In this document: positions 1-9,054 of the stretch, piece after piece
Layout: each line of letters begins with the position of its first letter
How positions within the stretch are numbered: the first letter of the stretch is position 1
Origin: Deinococcales bacterium
Lineage (GTDB): Bacteria > Deinococcota > Deinococci > Deinococcales > Trueperaceae
Assembly: GCA_012515535.1 (NCBI GenBank)
Contig: JAAYYF010000035.1
Span: forward strand, 1 to 40,585
Length of the DNA: 40,585 nt
Reading direction: 5' to 3'
Notes under the pieces: generated by a model
Told to the model about the DNA's origin: nothing
Seen by the model: the letters and a program-made list of their open reading frames with translations, nothing else
Databases searched by the model: none
Translations under genes and position numbers: made by a program

Positions 1-1398
<1,398 letters not shown>

Positions 1399-1432
1399 CC
1401 GCCTAGCGACACAGGCATCGCTTCCTCACAGC

Positions 1433-1464
1433 GGAGCGGGAGCGCGAACGTGCGCTCCCGCTCC
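1433..1464 (+). terminator. Hairpin terminator candidate after groEL
   Basis: A perfect 13-bp stem (1433-1445 with 1452-1464) closes a 6-nt loop 34 bases after the groEL stop codon. Only two T residues follow, so it is a GC-strong, T-poor terminator, as is common at this base composition. The rest of the gap up to 1604 shows no gene. A possible -10-like TAGCGT at 1534-1539 is too weak to call as a promoter. Confidence 0.7.
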
Positions 1465-1604
1465 TTCGCGTACCGGCCCTCGAGCGGGCCCGACGCGCTG
1501 CGCCCTGTCGCTCACGCGCGGGTCCCGGCGTAGTAGCGTTGGGTACCGGGTGAAGCACGTCCAGCGCGGCTCCAGGGCCGGCACCCGGCAGCGGAGGAGA
1601 CTGG

Positions 1605-2870
1605 GTGCCGGAGCTCACCGAGCTGATGCCCGAACGCTGGGTCCTGCCCGACTACCGGGGGGCCGCCCTCAACCACCTGCCCCCCACGGTGGGCCGCCTG
1701 CTCGGCGTGGCGGCCGACTGGCGGTCGGCGCCGCTGGCGCGCCCGGGCCTGCCCGAGCGCGCGCGTCAGGTGGTGGTCCTGCTCGTCGACGGCCTCGGCC
1801 AGGCGCGCCTGCAGCGCCAGCTGGCGCGCGAGGACGCCGGCTTCCTGGCGCTGCTGGAGCGCTACGGCGCCCTGGAGGGCGGCGCGCTGCCGCCGCCGAT
1901 CACCTCGGTCAGCCCCTCCACCACCACCGCCGCCACCAGCGTCATCCAGGCCAACGGCGCCGGGCCCGGCGGGCTCGGCATCCTGGGGTACACCCAGCGC
2001 CTGCCCGCCCTCGGCGTGGTGGCGAACATGCTCTTCTTCAACGCCGCCTGGAACCGCTCCGCGAGGGTCGGCGACCTCGAGGCGTGGGGCGTCACCCCCG
2101 AGAGCATGCTAGGGGCGCCCAGCATCTACCAGCTGCTCGCCGCCAGCGGCGTCGCCGGCCACGCCTTCGTGCCCAACGCGGTGTCGCGCAACCCGCTCTC
2201 GCGCATGCAGTTCCAGGGCGCCGAGGTGGTGGGCTACGTCGACTGGGTCGACATGCTCACGCGCCTGGGCGCCCACCTGGAGGCCAGCGCCGGCCGCCCG
2301 GGGTTCAGCTACGCCTACCTGCCCGACTTCGACTCTTTGATGCACCGCGACGGCACCGACAGCCCCACGCTACCGCGGCTGTTCGAGGCGTTCGTGCCGC
2401 AGCTGCGGCGCGTGCTCGACGAGCTGTCGCCGGCCGCGCGCGACGGCACGCTGCTGCTGATGACCGCCGACCACGGCCACGTCACCACGCCGCTCGAGGA
2501 GCGCCGCCTGCTGCAGCGCTACCCCAGCATCTTCTCGCGGATGGCCCTGCGCGAGGCCGGCGAGCCCCGCCACACCTTCCTCTACGCCCGCGCCGGGGCC
2601 GAGGGCGAGCTGCTGGCGGCGGCGCGCGAGGAGCTGGGCGACGCCTTCGTGGCGCTGAGCGGCGCCGAGGCGCTGGCCGGCGGCCTCTACGGCGACCCGG
2701 CGCACCTCCACCCCGAGGCCGACCGCCGCGTCGGCGACGTGGTGCTGCTGGCCAAGGGGGGCGCCACCATGTGGGCCGAGGACCAGAACCCCCGCATGCT
2801 GGGCATGCACGGCTCGCTCGAGCCGGAGGAGATGCTGGTGCCGCTGCTGGCCCTCAGGGCCGACGCCTGA
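1605..2870 (+). CDS. Alkaline-phosphatase-superfamily phosphodiesterase/phosphatase
   Basis: Predicted metal-dependent hydrolase of the type I phosphodiesterase/nucleotide pyrophosphatase branch of the alkaline phosphatase superfamily, 421 aa. Visible motifs are the first metal-binding aspartate in VVVLLVDGLGQ (Asp62), the Ser/Thr nucleophile region SVSPSTTTAAT (about 103-111) and the metal-binding DFDSLMH and TADHGHV segments. There is no signal peptide, so it is probably cytoplasmic. The GTG start was chosen because GGAGG at 1593-1597 lies 7 nt upstream and the conserved core follows. It stands alone, convergent with gpmI 43 bases away. The substrate cannot be told from sequence; a nucleotide or other phosphodiester is likely. 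It is too short and lacks the motifs of gpmI, a distant relative that happens to be next door. Confidence 0.85.
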   Translation: MPELTELMPERWVLPDYRGAALNHLPPTVGRLLGVAADWRSAPLARPGLPERARQVVVLLVDGLGQARLQRQLAREDAGFLALLERYGALEGGALPPPITSVSPSTTTAATSVIQANGAGPGGLGILGYTQRLPALGVVANMLFFNAAWNRSARVGDLEAWGVTPESMLGAPSIYQLLAASGVAGHAFVPNAVSRNPLSRMQFQGAEVVGYVDWVDMLTRLGAHLEASAGRPGFSYAYLPDFDSLMHRDGTDSPTLPRLFEAFVPQLRRVLDELSPAARDGTLLLMTADHGHVTTPLEERRLLQRYPSIFSRMALREAGEPRHTFLYARAGAEGELLAAAREELGDAFVALSGAEALAGGLYGDPAHLHPEADRRVGDVVLLAKGGATMWAEDQNPRMLGMHGSLEPEEMLVPLLALRADA

Positions 2871-2913
2871 GCGTCGCGCGCCGCCCCTCCCTGCCGCCGG
2901 CCGCCCGGGGCCT

Positions 2914-4470
2914 TCAGCGCTCGAGCAGCGTGCGGCCGGTCATCGCCGCCGGCTGCGGCAGCCCCAGCAGGTCGAGCACGGTGGGCGCCACGTCGGCCAG
3001 CGCGCCGCCGCTCCGCAGCTTCACGCCCTGCAGCTCCGCCGCGTCCGACACCAGCACGCACGGCACCGGGTTGATGGTGTGGGCCGTGTGGGGGCTGCCG
3101 TCGGGCTCCAGCATCTGCTCGGCGTTGCCGTGGTCGGCGATCACGAGCAGGGTGCCGCCGCGCGCCAGCGTGGCCTCCAGCAGCCGCCCGAGCCCGCGGT
3201 CGACCGCCTCGCACGCCTTCACGGCCGCCTCCAGCACGCCGGTGTGCCCCACCATGTCGGGGTTGGCGTAGTTGATCAGCACGAAGGCGTCGTCCTCCTC
3301 GAGGATGCGCTTCACGGTCAGCTCCGTGAGCTCCTCGGAGCTCATCTCGGGCTTCAGGTCGTAGGTGGGCACCTTGGGCGACGGCACCAGCGCGCGGTCC
3401 TCGCCCGGGTAGGCCACCTCGCGTTGGGCGTTGAAGAAGTAGGTCACGTGGGCGTACTTCTCGGTCTCGGCCGCGTGGTACTGCCGCAGGCCGGCGGCGG
3501 CCAGCACCTCGGGCAGCGTGTCGGTGACCTCGGGCAGCGCGAAGGCGAACGGCGCCGGCCACTCGCGGTCGTACTCCATCATCGAGGCGAAGCGCACCCG
3601 CGGGCTGGCGCAGCGCTCGAACTCGCGCCACTCGGGGCCGCCCAGCAGCGCGTAGGTGAGCTGCCGGGCGCGGTCGGCGCGGAAGTTGAAGAAGAACAGC
3701 GCGTCGCCGTCCGCCACGGTGCCCACCGGCGCGCCGCCCTCGTCGGTGATCACCGTAGGCACCACGAACTCGTCGGTCTCGCCGCGCGCGTACGCCGCCG
3801 CCACCGCCTGCTCGGCGCTCGTGGCGGTGTGCGCCGCCTGGCCGCACACGACGGCGTCGAACGCCTGCTGGGTGCGCTCCCAGCGCCGGTCGCGGTCCAT
3901 GGCGTAGTAGCGGCCGCTGACGCTGGCGAAGCGCGCGTCGAGGCCGTGGGCGCGCAGCTCCGCGAGGCGTGACTCGACGCGCCGCACGTAGCCGGCGCCG
4001 CTGTCGGGGGGCGCGTCGCGGCCGTCGGTGAAGGCGTGCACCCGCACGCGCTGCACGCCGCGGCGCGCGGCCAGGTCGAGCAGCGCCAGCAGGTGCGCCA
4101 GGTCGGAGTGGACGCCGCCGGCGCTCACCAGGCCCAGCAGGTGCAGGGTGCCGCCCGGCGCCACCGAGGCGTACAGGTCGGTGAGCACCGGGTTCGCGAA
4201 GAAGGTGCCCTCGTCGATCTGCGCCTGGATGTAGGTGAGGCTCTGGCGGATCACGCGCCCGGCGCCCAGGTTCATGTGCCCCACCTCGCTGTTGCCCATC
4301 TGCCCGGCGGGCAGGCCCACCGCCGGGCCGGAGGCGGCCAGCTCGGTGCGCGGGCGCTCGGCCCACAGGCGGTCGAACACGGGGGTGTGCGCCAGCGCGA
4401 CGGCGTTGCCCGGGCCTTCGGGCGCCAGGCCGAAGCCGTCGAGGATGACGAGGACCACCGGTTGGTTCAT
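2914..4470 (-). CDS. gpmI: 2,3-bisphosphoglycerate-independent phosphoglycerate mutase
   Basis: Interconverts 3- and 2-phosphoglycerate in glycolysis and gluconeogenesis, using two Mn ions and a phosphoserine intermediate. The 518-aa length matches the family. Visible motifs are VILDGFGL (metal Asp11), QMGNSEVGHMNLGAGR with the nucleophile Ser61, FTDGRDAPP, SGRYYAMDRDRRWERT, NYANPDMVGHTG and IADHGNAEQM. The ATG at 4470 has an upstream AGGAG and follows the dciA-like stop codon by 15 nt, making it the last gene of a recF - dciA-like - gpmI operon. It ends convergently with the phosphodiesterase gene. Function is certain from the intact active-site set. Confidence 0.97.
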   Translation of the reverse strand: MNQPVVLVILDGFGLAPEGPGNAVALAHTPVFDRLWAERPRTELAASGPAVGLPAGQMGNSEVGHMNLGAGRVIRQSLTYIQAQIDEGTFFANPVLTDLYASVAPGGTLHLLGLVSAGGVHSDLAHLLALLDLAARRGVQRVRVHAFTDGRDAPPDSGAGYVRRVESRLAELRAHGLDARFASVSGRYYAMDRDRRWERTQQAFDAVVCGQAAHTATSAEQAVAAAYARGETDEFVVPTVITDEGGAPVGTVADGDALFFFNFRADRARQLTYALLGGPEWREFERCASPRVRFASMMEYDREWPAPFAFALPEVTDTLPEVLAAAGLRQYHAAETEKYAHVTYFFNAQREVAYPGEDRALVPSPKVPTYDLKPEMSSEELTELTVKRILEEDDAFVLINYANPDMVGHTGVLEAAVKACEAVDRGLGRLLEATLARGGTLLVIADHGNAEQMLEPDGSPHTAHTINPVPCVLVSDAAELQGVKLRSGGALADVAPTVLDLLGLPQPAAMTGRTLLER

Positions 4471-4485
4471 CTGATCGCTCCTAGC

Positions 4486-5400
4486 TCACCCGCCCAGGCG
4501 CCGCAGCAGCAGCGCCAAGCGGGTGTCGTACCTCTCGATGTCGTGGTGCTCCACGGCCTCCGGCGCCTTGCCGCTCGCGAGCGCCACGCGGTTGCGCGCG
4601 GCGCGCTCCAGCTGCGGCACGATGCGCGGGTTCTCGACCGCGGCGGGCATCAGCTCGCGGATGGCCACGTCGAGGTCGCGCACCGCCAGGTGGGCGGCCA
4701 CGGCGCGCTCGTCGTCGGAGAGGCCGGGCGTCGCGGTGCCGGGCGCCACCTTGAGCTGCCCGGCCGCCGCGCGCACCCGCCCCTCGTCCGCGTAGCGCCG
4801 GCAGGCCGCGCAGAGCTCGCGGGCGAGCTCGACGCCCTCGTCGCGCCTGCCGGCGGCCGCCAACGCCTCCTCGCGTGGGGTGAGCGGCCGCACGGGGCCG
4901 TCGTGCAGCGCGCCGCAGGTGGGGCAGGGGAGCCAGCCGGCCGCGCGCCTGCGCGCCTTCAGGCCCAGGAAGCGGCGCCCCGCCTGCAGCGCCACCTGCG
5001 CCACCTCGGGGGGCAGGTCGAGCTCGCCCAGCCCGCGCGCCAGCTCGGCGAGCTCCTGCGGGTCGGGGCGAGCCGGCTCGGCGGGCGGCTCGGGCTCCTC
5101 GTCGTCGCGGCCCACGCGCCCCACCTGGAAGCGGATCTCGCGCACGCCGGTGCCGTACTCCCCCTGGTAGACGGCCAGGAAGCGGCTGCGCTGCAGGCTC
5201 AGGTGCATGGCCGTCTCGGAGTCGGTGACGTCGACGTAGAGGATGCCGTCGCGCAGCGCGCGGGCCGAGCTGAACCGCGCCACCTCGGGGCCCACCACGC
5301 GTGGCCACAGCAGCACCGCCTCGGCGCGCTTGAGGTTGCGCTTCATGCCGGCGCGCCGGAACACCTCGGCGAGCAGCTCGCTGACGTGGCGCTCACTCAT
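4486..5400 (-). CDS. DciA-like (DUF721) protein with long Cys-containing C-terminal extension
   Basis: The N-terminal 95 residues look like the DUF721/DciA fold: an amphipathic start (HVSELLAEVFRRAGMKRNLKRAEAVLLWPRVVGPEVARFSSA) followed by the beta-rich segment DGILYVDVTDSETAMHLS. In other bacteria DciA helps load the replicative helicase DnaB. The chain is 304 aa, about twice or more the usual size. After an acidic, proline-rich linker (about 98-114) it carries a region with two CxxC pairs (Cys159/Cys162 and Cys197/Cys200), which could bind zinc, and then a helical tail. The start overlaps the end of recF by 8 nt, so the two are translationally coupled. DUF721 genes commonly sit next to recF, which supports the call. 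The role of the extension is unknown. Confidence 0.75.
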   Translation of the reverse strand: MSERHVSELLAEVFRRAGMKRNLKRAEAVLLWPRVVGPEVARFSSARALRDGILYVDVTDSETAMHLSLQRSRFLAVYQGEYGTGVREIRFQVGRVGRDDEEPEPPAEPARPDPQELAELARGLGELDLPPEVAQVALQAGRRFLGLKARRRAAGWLPCPTCGALHDGPVRPLTPREEALAAAGRRDEGVELARELCAACRRYADEGRVRAAAGQLKVAPGTATPGLSDDERAVAAHLAVRDLDVAIRELMPAAVENPRIVPQLERAARNRVALASGKAPEAVEHHDIERYDTRLALLLRRLGG

Positions 5401-6457
5401 GCACGACCGCCTCGCGCGTGAAGGCGCCGGCCGCCACCCGGTACAGCTCGTCGAAGCGCGGCGGCGGCTCGGTGCCGCTGACCAGCACCTGGGGCGTGGA
5501 GGCCGCCAGGCGCAGCAGGTAGCCGCGGCGGCGCTCGTCGAGCTCGGCGGTGAAGTCGTCGATGAGCAGCACGGGCGGCTCGCGGTGCTTCTCGCTGAGC
5601 AGCCGGTACTCGGCCACCCGCAGCGCCAGCGCCGCCGTGCGCGCCTCGCCGCGCGAGCCGTAGGCCTGGATGCTGTGCCCCGCCAGGGTGAGCCCCAGGT
5701 CGTCGCGGTGCGGCCCCACCGGGGTCACGCCGCGGGCGCGCTCCTCCTGCGCGGCGCTCGCCAGCGCCTCCTCCAGGCTCGCGCAGGCGTGGCTCCGCTC
5801 GAGCGTCACGCCCAGCACCGGCGAGGCGGGGCCGGCGATGTCGGCGTAGACCTCGGACGCCAGCGGCGCCAGCCGCCCCACCGCGCGCTCGCGCAGGTCC
5901 TCGATCTCGGAGCCCAGCTTCAGGAAGCGGTCGGTCCACACGTCGAGCGACGGGTCGTAGGGCGCCAGGCGCAGCAGGGCGTTGCGCTGCTCCACCACCC
6001 GGTGGTACTCGCGCATCAGCGCCCCGTAGCGCGGCGACAGGCGAACGAGGAGCCCGTCGAGGAACGCCCGGCGCCCGCTGGGCGGGCCGTGCACCAGGTC
6101 GGCGTCCTCGGGGGTGAGCAGCACCGCCGTGACGTGGCGCGCCACGTCGCCGGCGCGCGCCGCCTGGCCGTCGAGGCGGATCTGCTTGCGGCCCGGGGCC
6201 AGCCCCACCTCCACCTTGCTCACGCCCTCGTCGTGCTCGATCTCGCCGGCGACGTAGCCCTCCTCCTCGCCCAGCCGCACCATCTCGGTGGTGCGCGCGC
6301 CGGCCAGCTCGCCGGTGCATGCCAGGTAGACGGCCTCCAGCAGGTTGCTCTTGCCGGCCGCGTTCTGCCCCACCACCGCGACGATCCCCGGGGGGAAGTC
6401 GAGGCGCGCGGTGCGCAGGTTGCGCACGTTGAGCTGGGTGAGGGTCAGGAGGCGCAC
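5393..6457 (-). CDS. recF: DNA replication and repair protein RecF
   Basis: SMC-like ATPase that, with RecO and RecR, loads RecA at ssDNA gaps. In Deinococcus the RecFOR route replaces RecBCD for double-strand-break repair. The 354-aa chain has Walker A GQNAAGKS (30-37), the RecF-specific PVGPHRDDL (246-254), the ABC-type signature GSRGEARTAAL (268-277) and Walker B VLLIDDFTAELD (296-307). The GTG start is preceded by a TAAACT -10 box only 6 nt away and no Shine-Dalgarno, so the mRNA is probably leaderless. It is the first gene of the operon with the dciA-like gene and gpmI, rather than lying in the classical dnaA-dnaN-recF cluster. Confidence 0.96.
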   Translation of the reverse strand: MRLLTLTQLNVRNLRTARLDFPPGIVAVVGQNAAGKSNLLEAVYLACTGELAGARTTEMVRLGEEEGYVAGEIEHDEGVSKVEVGLAPGRKQIRLDGQAARAGDVARHVTAVLLTPEDADLVHGPPSGRRAFLDGLLVRLSPRYGALMREYHRVVEQRNALLRLAPYDPSLDVWTDRFLKLGSEIEDLRERAVGRLAPLASEVYADIAGPASPVLGVTLERSHACASLEEALASAAQEERARGVTPVGPHRDDLGLTLAGHSIQAYGSRGEARTAALALRVAEYRLLSEKHREPPVLLIDDFTAELDERRRGYLLRLAASTPQVLVSGTEPPPRFDELYRVAAGAFTREAVVHE

Positions 6458-6463
6458 CAGACG

Positions 6464-6469
6464 AGTTTA
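6464..6469 (-). promoter_or_regulatory. -10 box (TAAACT) of leaderless recF operon promoter
   Basis: On the minus strand TAAACT ends 6 nt before the recF GTG, which places transcription start at or next to the start codon. No -35 hexamer is visible at the usual distance. Confidence 0.6.
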
Positions 6470-6563
6470 CCGCCGGAAGCGCCCGCGCCCCGCTCGCCGG
6501 GCTGCCCGCGCAGCGCCGCGCGCCTGCGTCAACGCGGCCCCGGGAGGCGCCGCGGGCCGGTGC

Positions 6564-6569
6564 TACACT
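6564..6569 (+). promoter_or_regulatory. Extended -10 box (TGcTACACT) of leaderless sufS promoter
   Basis: TACACT with an upstream TG (extended -10) ends 8 nt before the sufS ATG. There is no ribosome-binding site between them, so a leaderless transcript is expected. It is divergent from the recF promoter, with 94 bases between the two boxes. Confidence 0.65.
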
Positions 6570-6577
6570 CCAGCCAC

Positions 6578-7825
6578 ATGCAGGGCACCGCCACCTACCC
6601 GATCGACGTCGCGGCCGTGAGGCGCGACTTCCCCGTGCTCGCCCGCGAGGTGAACGGGCGGCCGCTCGCCTTCCTCGACAGCGGCGCTTCCTCGCAGAAG
6701 CCGCGCCAGGTGGTCGAGGCGATGGTCGACTACTACTACTCGCATCACGCCAACGTGCACCGCGGCGCCCACACCCTGGCCGCCGAGGCCACCCAGGCCT
6801 ACGAGGAGGCGCGCGCCAAGGTGGCGCGCTTCCTGGGCGGTCAGCCTTCGGAGGTGGTGTTCACCCGCAACACCACCGAGGCGCTGAACCTGGTGGCGGG
6901 CAGCTGGGGGCGCGCCAACCTGCGCGCCGGCGACGAGGTGGTGCTCACCGTCGCCGAGCACCACGCCAACCTGCTGCCGTGGCAGCGCCTGCGCGACGAG
7001 CTCGGGGTGGTGCTGCGCTTCGTGGGGCTCACGCCCGAGCAGCGCGTCGACCTGGACGCGCTCGAGGCGGCGCTGGGCCCGCGCACGCGCCTCGTCACCA
7101 CCTTCCACATGAGCAACGTGCTGGGCGCCATCAACCCCGTCGCGCGCATCGCCGAGCTGGCGCACGCCGCCGGCGCGTTGCTGCTGGTCGACGGCGCCCA
7201 GGGGGCGGCGCACCTGCCGGTCGACGTGGCCGCGCTGGGCGCCGACTTCTACACCCTCTCGGGCCACAAGATGCTCGGTCCCACCGGCATCGGCGCCCTG
7301 TGGGCACGCCGCGAGCTGCTGGAGGGCATGCCGCCCTACCTGGTGGGCGGCGAGATGATCCGCCGCGTGAGCCTGGAGGGCGCCACCTGGGCCGACCCGC
7401 CCAAGCGCTTCGAGGCGGGCACGCCCAGCATCGCCGAGGCGGTGGGCCTGGGCGCGGCCGTCGACTACCTGAGCGCGGTGGGCATGGCGAACGTCCACGC
7501 CCACGACCAGCTGCTGACGCGCCACGCGCTGGCGCGGCTGGGCGCGCTCGACGGCGTGACGCTCTACGGGCCCGAGGGCGACGACCGCGGCGGCATCGTG
7601 ACCTTCGAGGTGGAGGGCGTGCACCCCCACGACCTGGCCACCATGCTCGACCTGGAGGGGATCGCGGTGCGTGCTGGCAACCACTGCGCGCAGCCGCTGG
7701 CGGCCGCGCTCGGCGTGCGGGCCACGGCGCGCGCGAGCTTCTACCTCTACAACACGTTCGAGGAGGTCGACCGCCTGGCGTCCGCGGTGGCCGCCGTGCG
7801 CGACCGGTTCGGCGGGCCGGCGTGA
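6578..7825 (+). CDS. sufS: Cysteine desulfurase SufS
   Basis: PLP enzyme that removes sulfur from cysteine as an enzyme-bound persulfide for Fe-S cluster assembly. The 415-aa length is typical. Visible are FTRNTTEALN (95-104), AEHHANLLPW, the PLP-contacting VDGAQGAAH (Asp205, Gln208), the Schiff-base lysine in LSGHKMLGPTGIG (Lys231) and the persulfide cysteine in RAGNHCAQP (Cys370), the group II (SufS) pattern. The ATG at 6578 is chosen over much longer upstream readings because a -10 box lies 8 nt before it and the protein begins like other SufS proteins. Its stop overlaps the sufU start (GTGA), so the pair is coupled. SufBCD are not in the window. Confidence 0.97.
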   Translation: MQGTATYPIDVAAVRRDFPVLAREVNGRPLAFLDSGASSQKPRQVVEAMVDYYYSHHANVHRGAHTLAAEATQAYEEARAKVARFLGGQPSEVVFTRNTTEALNLVAGSWGRANLRAGDEVVLTVAEHHANLLPWQRLRDELGVVLRFVGLTPEQRVDLDALEAALGPRTRLVTTFHMSNVLGAINPVARIAELAHAAGALLLVDGAQGAAHLPVDVAALGADFYTLSGHKMLGPTGIGALWARRELLEGMPPYLVGGEMIRRVSLEGATWADPPKRFEAGTPSIAEAVGLGAAVDYLSAVGMANVHAHDQLLTRHALARLGALDGVTLYGPEGDDRGGIVTFEVEGVHPHDLATMLDLEGIAVRAGNHCAQPLAAALGVRATARASFYLYNTFEEVDRLASAVAAVRDRFGGPA

Positions 7826-8244
7826 GCCTCCTCGACGCCCTCTACCAGGAGGCGGTGCTCGAGCACTACAAGCGCCCGCGCAACCGCGGCGTGCTCGAGC
7901 CCCACGACGTGGCCGAGGAGGGCGTGAACCCCAGCTGCGGCGACGAGGTGACGCTCTACCTGCGCTTCGAGGGCGAGCGGCTGGCCGGGGTGAGCTTCGA
8001 GGGCGAGGGGTGCGCCATCTCGCAGGCCACCGCCAGCCTGATGACGCAGGCGGTGAAGGGCCGCACGACCGCCGAGGCGCTGGCGCTGAGCGAGCGCTTC
8101 CGCGAGATGCTGCACGGTGCCGAGCCCGACGCGGCGCTCGGCGACCTGGCGGTGATGCGCGGCGTCAGCCAGCTGCCGGCGCGCGTGAAGTGCGCGGCGC
8201 TGCCGTTCGCCACCCTGGAGCGGGCGCTGGAGCGGCGCGGCTAG
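7822..8244 (+). CDS. sufU: SufU-type Fe-S assembly sulfur acceptor
   Basis: Zinc-dependent sulfurtransferase that takes persulfide sulfur from SufS and passes it on for Fe-S cluster building. The protein is 140 aa with the SufU ligand set: Cys39 and Asp41 in NPSCGDE, Cys64 in GEGCAIS and Cys123 in ARVKCAALPF. The GTG start overlaps the sufS stop by 4 nt, and partnership with sufS is the standard Bacillus-like arrangement. The RVKCAALPF tail and the neighbouring sufS favour SufU over IscU. Confidence 0.95.
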   Translation: MSLLDALYQEAVLEHYKRPRNRGVLEPHDVAEEGVNPSCGDEVTLYLRFEGERLAGVSFEGEGCAISQATASLMTQAVKGRTTAEALALSERFREMLHGAEPDAALGDLAVMRGVSQLPARVKCAALPFATLERALERRG

Positions 8245-8262
8245 CCGCGTCCGGCACCGCGC

Positions 8263-8308
8263 GGGCGTGCGCACCGACGCGCGTGCGCACCGACGGGCGT
8301 GCGCAGCC
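8263..8308. repeat. Three tandem copies of a 16-bp GC-rich repeat
   Basis: Units GGGCGTGCGCACCGAC (8263-8278), GCGCGTGCGCACCGAC (8279-8294) and a degenerate third copy starting GGGCGTGCGCAG (8295 onward) lie in the gap between the convergent sufU and divIVA-like genes. The first two copies differ at one position. No function is apparent, and it could vary in copy number between strains. Confidence 0.6.
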
Positions 8309-8341
8309 GCTCGCGGGCGTCGGCCCGCGGCATCACACGCG

Positions 8342-9052
8342 TCAGGGCTGGACGGAGTCGTCGAGCAGGGCGTCGGCGGCCGCCTCCGCCTGGCGCCGCG
8401 GGCGCTCGGCCTCGGCGCGCTGGGCCTCGGGCGCGGCTGCGGACCGGTGCGCCTGTGGGGCCCGCGCGGCCTGTGCAGGGGAGGGCTGAGCCGGCGCGGG
8501 CTGGGCGTGCGCGGCCGGGCCCGCCGGGGGCACGGGCGGTGCCGGCCTCCGCGCCGCGTCGGCCGCGTCGGCCGCGTCGGGCTGCCGCCGCGGGGCGGCC
8601 ACGCCGTCGTCGGCGTCCAGCGTGCGCAGGTACGCCAGCAGCAGGCCGCGGAACTGCTCCTTGAACAGGGCGCGCTCGCGCTCGAGGCGGCTCAGGTCGG
8701 CGCGCGCGCGGTGCATCCCCTCCTCGACGCCCAGCAGGCGCTCGCGGCGCTGGCGCTCGGCCGCCTCCAGCACCAGCTGCGCCTCGCGCTTGGCGTTCTC
8801 CTTCAGGTCGGAGGCGATGCGCTCGGCGGCCATCACGGCGCGCTGCAGGTCGGCCTCGGCCGCCTTCAGCTGCGCCACCGCCGCCTCCGCCTCCTCCAGC
8901 TGCTGCCGCAGCTGTTGCGTCTCGCGCAAGGACTCCTCGACCTCCACCGACAGGCGCTCCAGGAACGCCTTCACCTCGCGGCGGTCGTAGCCGCCCAGGC
9001 GCCGGGGGAACTCGGCGTGCTGGATGTCGATGGGCGAGAGGCGGCGGCTCAT
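8342..9052 (-). CDS. DivIVA-domain coiled-coil protein
   Basis: A 236-aa protein that opens with a DivIVA-type membrane-targeting segment: LSPIDIQHAEFPRRLGGYDRREVKAFLER resembles the family pattern of LTPxDIxNxxF followed by GYxxxEVxxFL. A long coiled coil follows (about 35-140, rich in Glu, Gln and Leu heptads), then an Ala/Pro/Gln-rich, probably disordered tail (about 150-236). DivIVA proteins mark curved membrane and poles and organise division or growth. The start lies 2 nt after the stop of the PNP gene, so it is co-transcribed and probably coupled. The domain call is good; the exact cellular role in this organism is inference. Confidence 0.82.
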   Translation of the reverse strand: MSRRLSPIDIQHAEFPRRLGGYDRREVKAFLERLSVEVEESLRETQQLRQQLEEAEAAVAQLKAAEADLQRAVMAAERIASDLKENAKREAQLVLEAAERQRRERLLGVEEGMHRARADLSRLERERALFKEQFRGLLLAYLRTLDADDGVAAPRRQPDAADAADAARRPAPPVPPAGPAAHAQPAPAQPSPAQAARAPQAHRSAAAPEAQRAEAERPRRQAEAAADALLDDSVQP

Positions 9053-9054
9053 GC

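Noticed and set aside
3079-3972. Long open frame opposite gpmI (297 aa), and many similar long frames opposite other genes
   Set aside because: They lie antisense to clearly conserved genes, have repetitive His/Arg/Ala/Gly-rich content, no family motifs and no start signals. At this G+C, stop codons are rare and such shadows are expected.
5243-6577. In-frame extension upstream of sufS
   Set aside because: It crosses recF on the other strand and is low-complexity. The conserved SufS sequence and its -10 box set the start at 6578.
8263-8308. Short tandem repeats as a CRISPR array
   Set aside because: The units are contiguous with no spacers and there are no cas genes.
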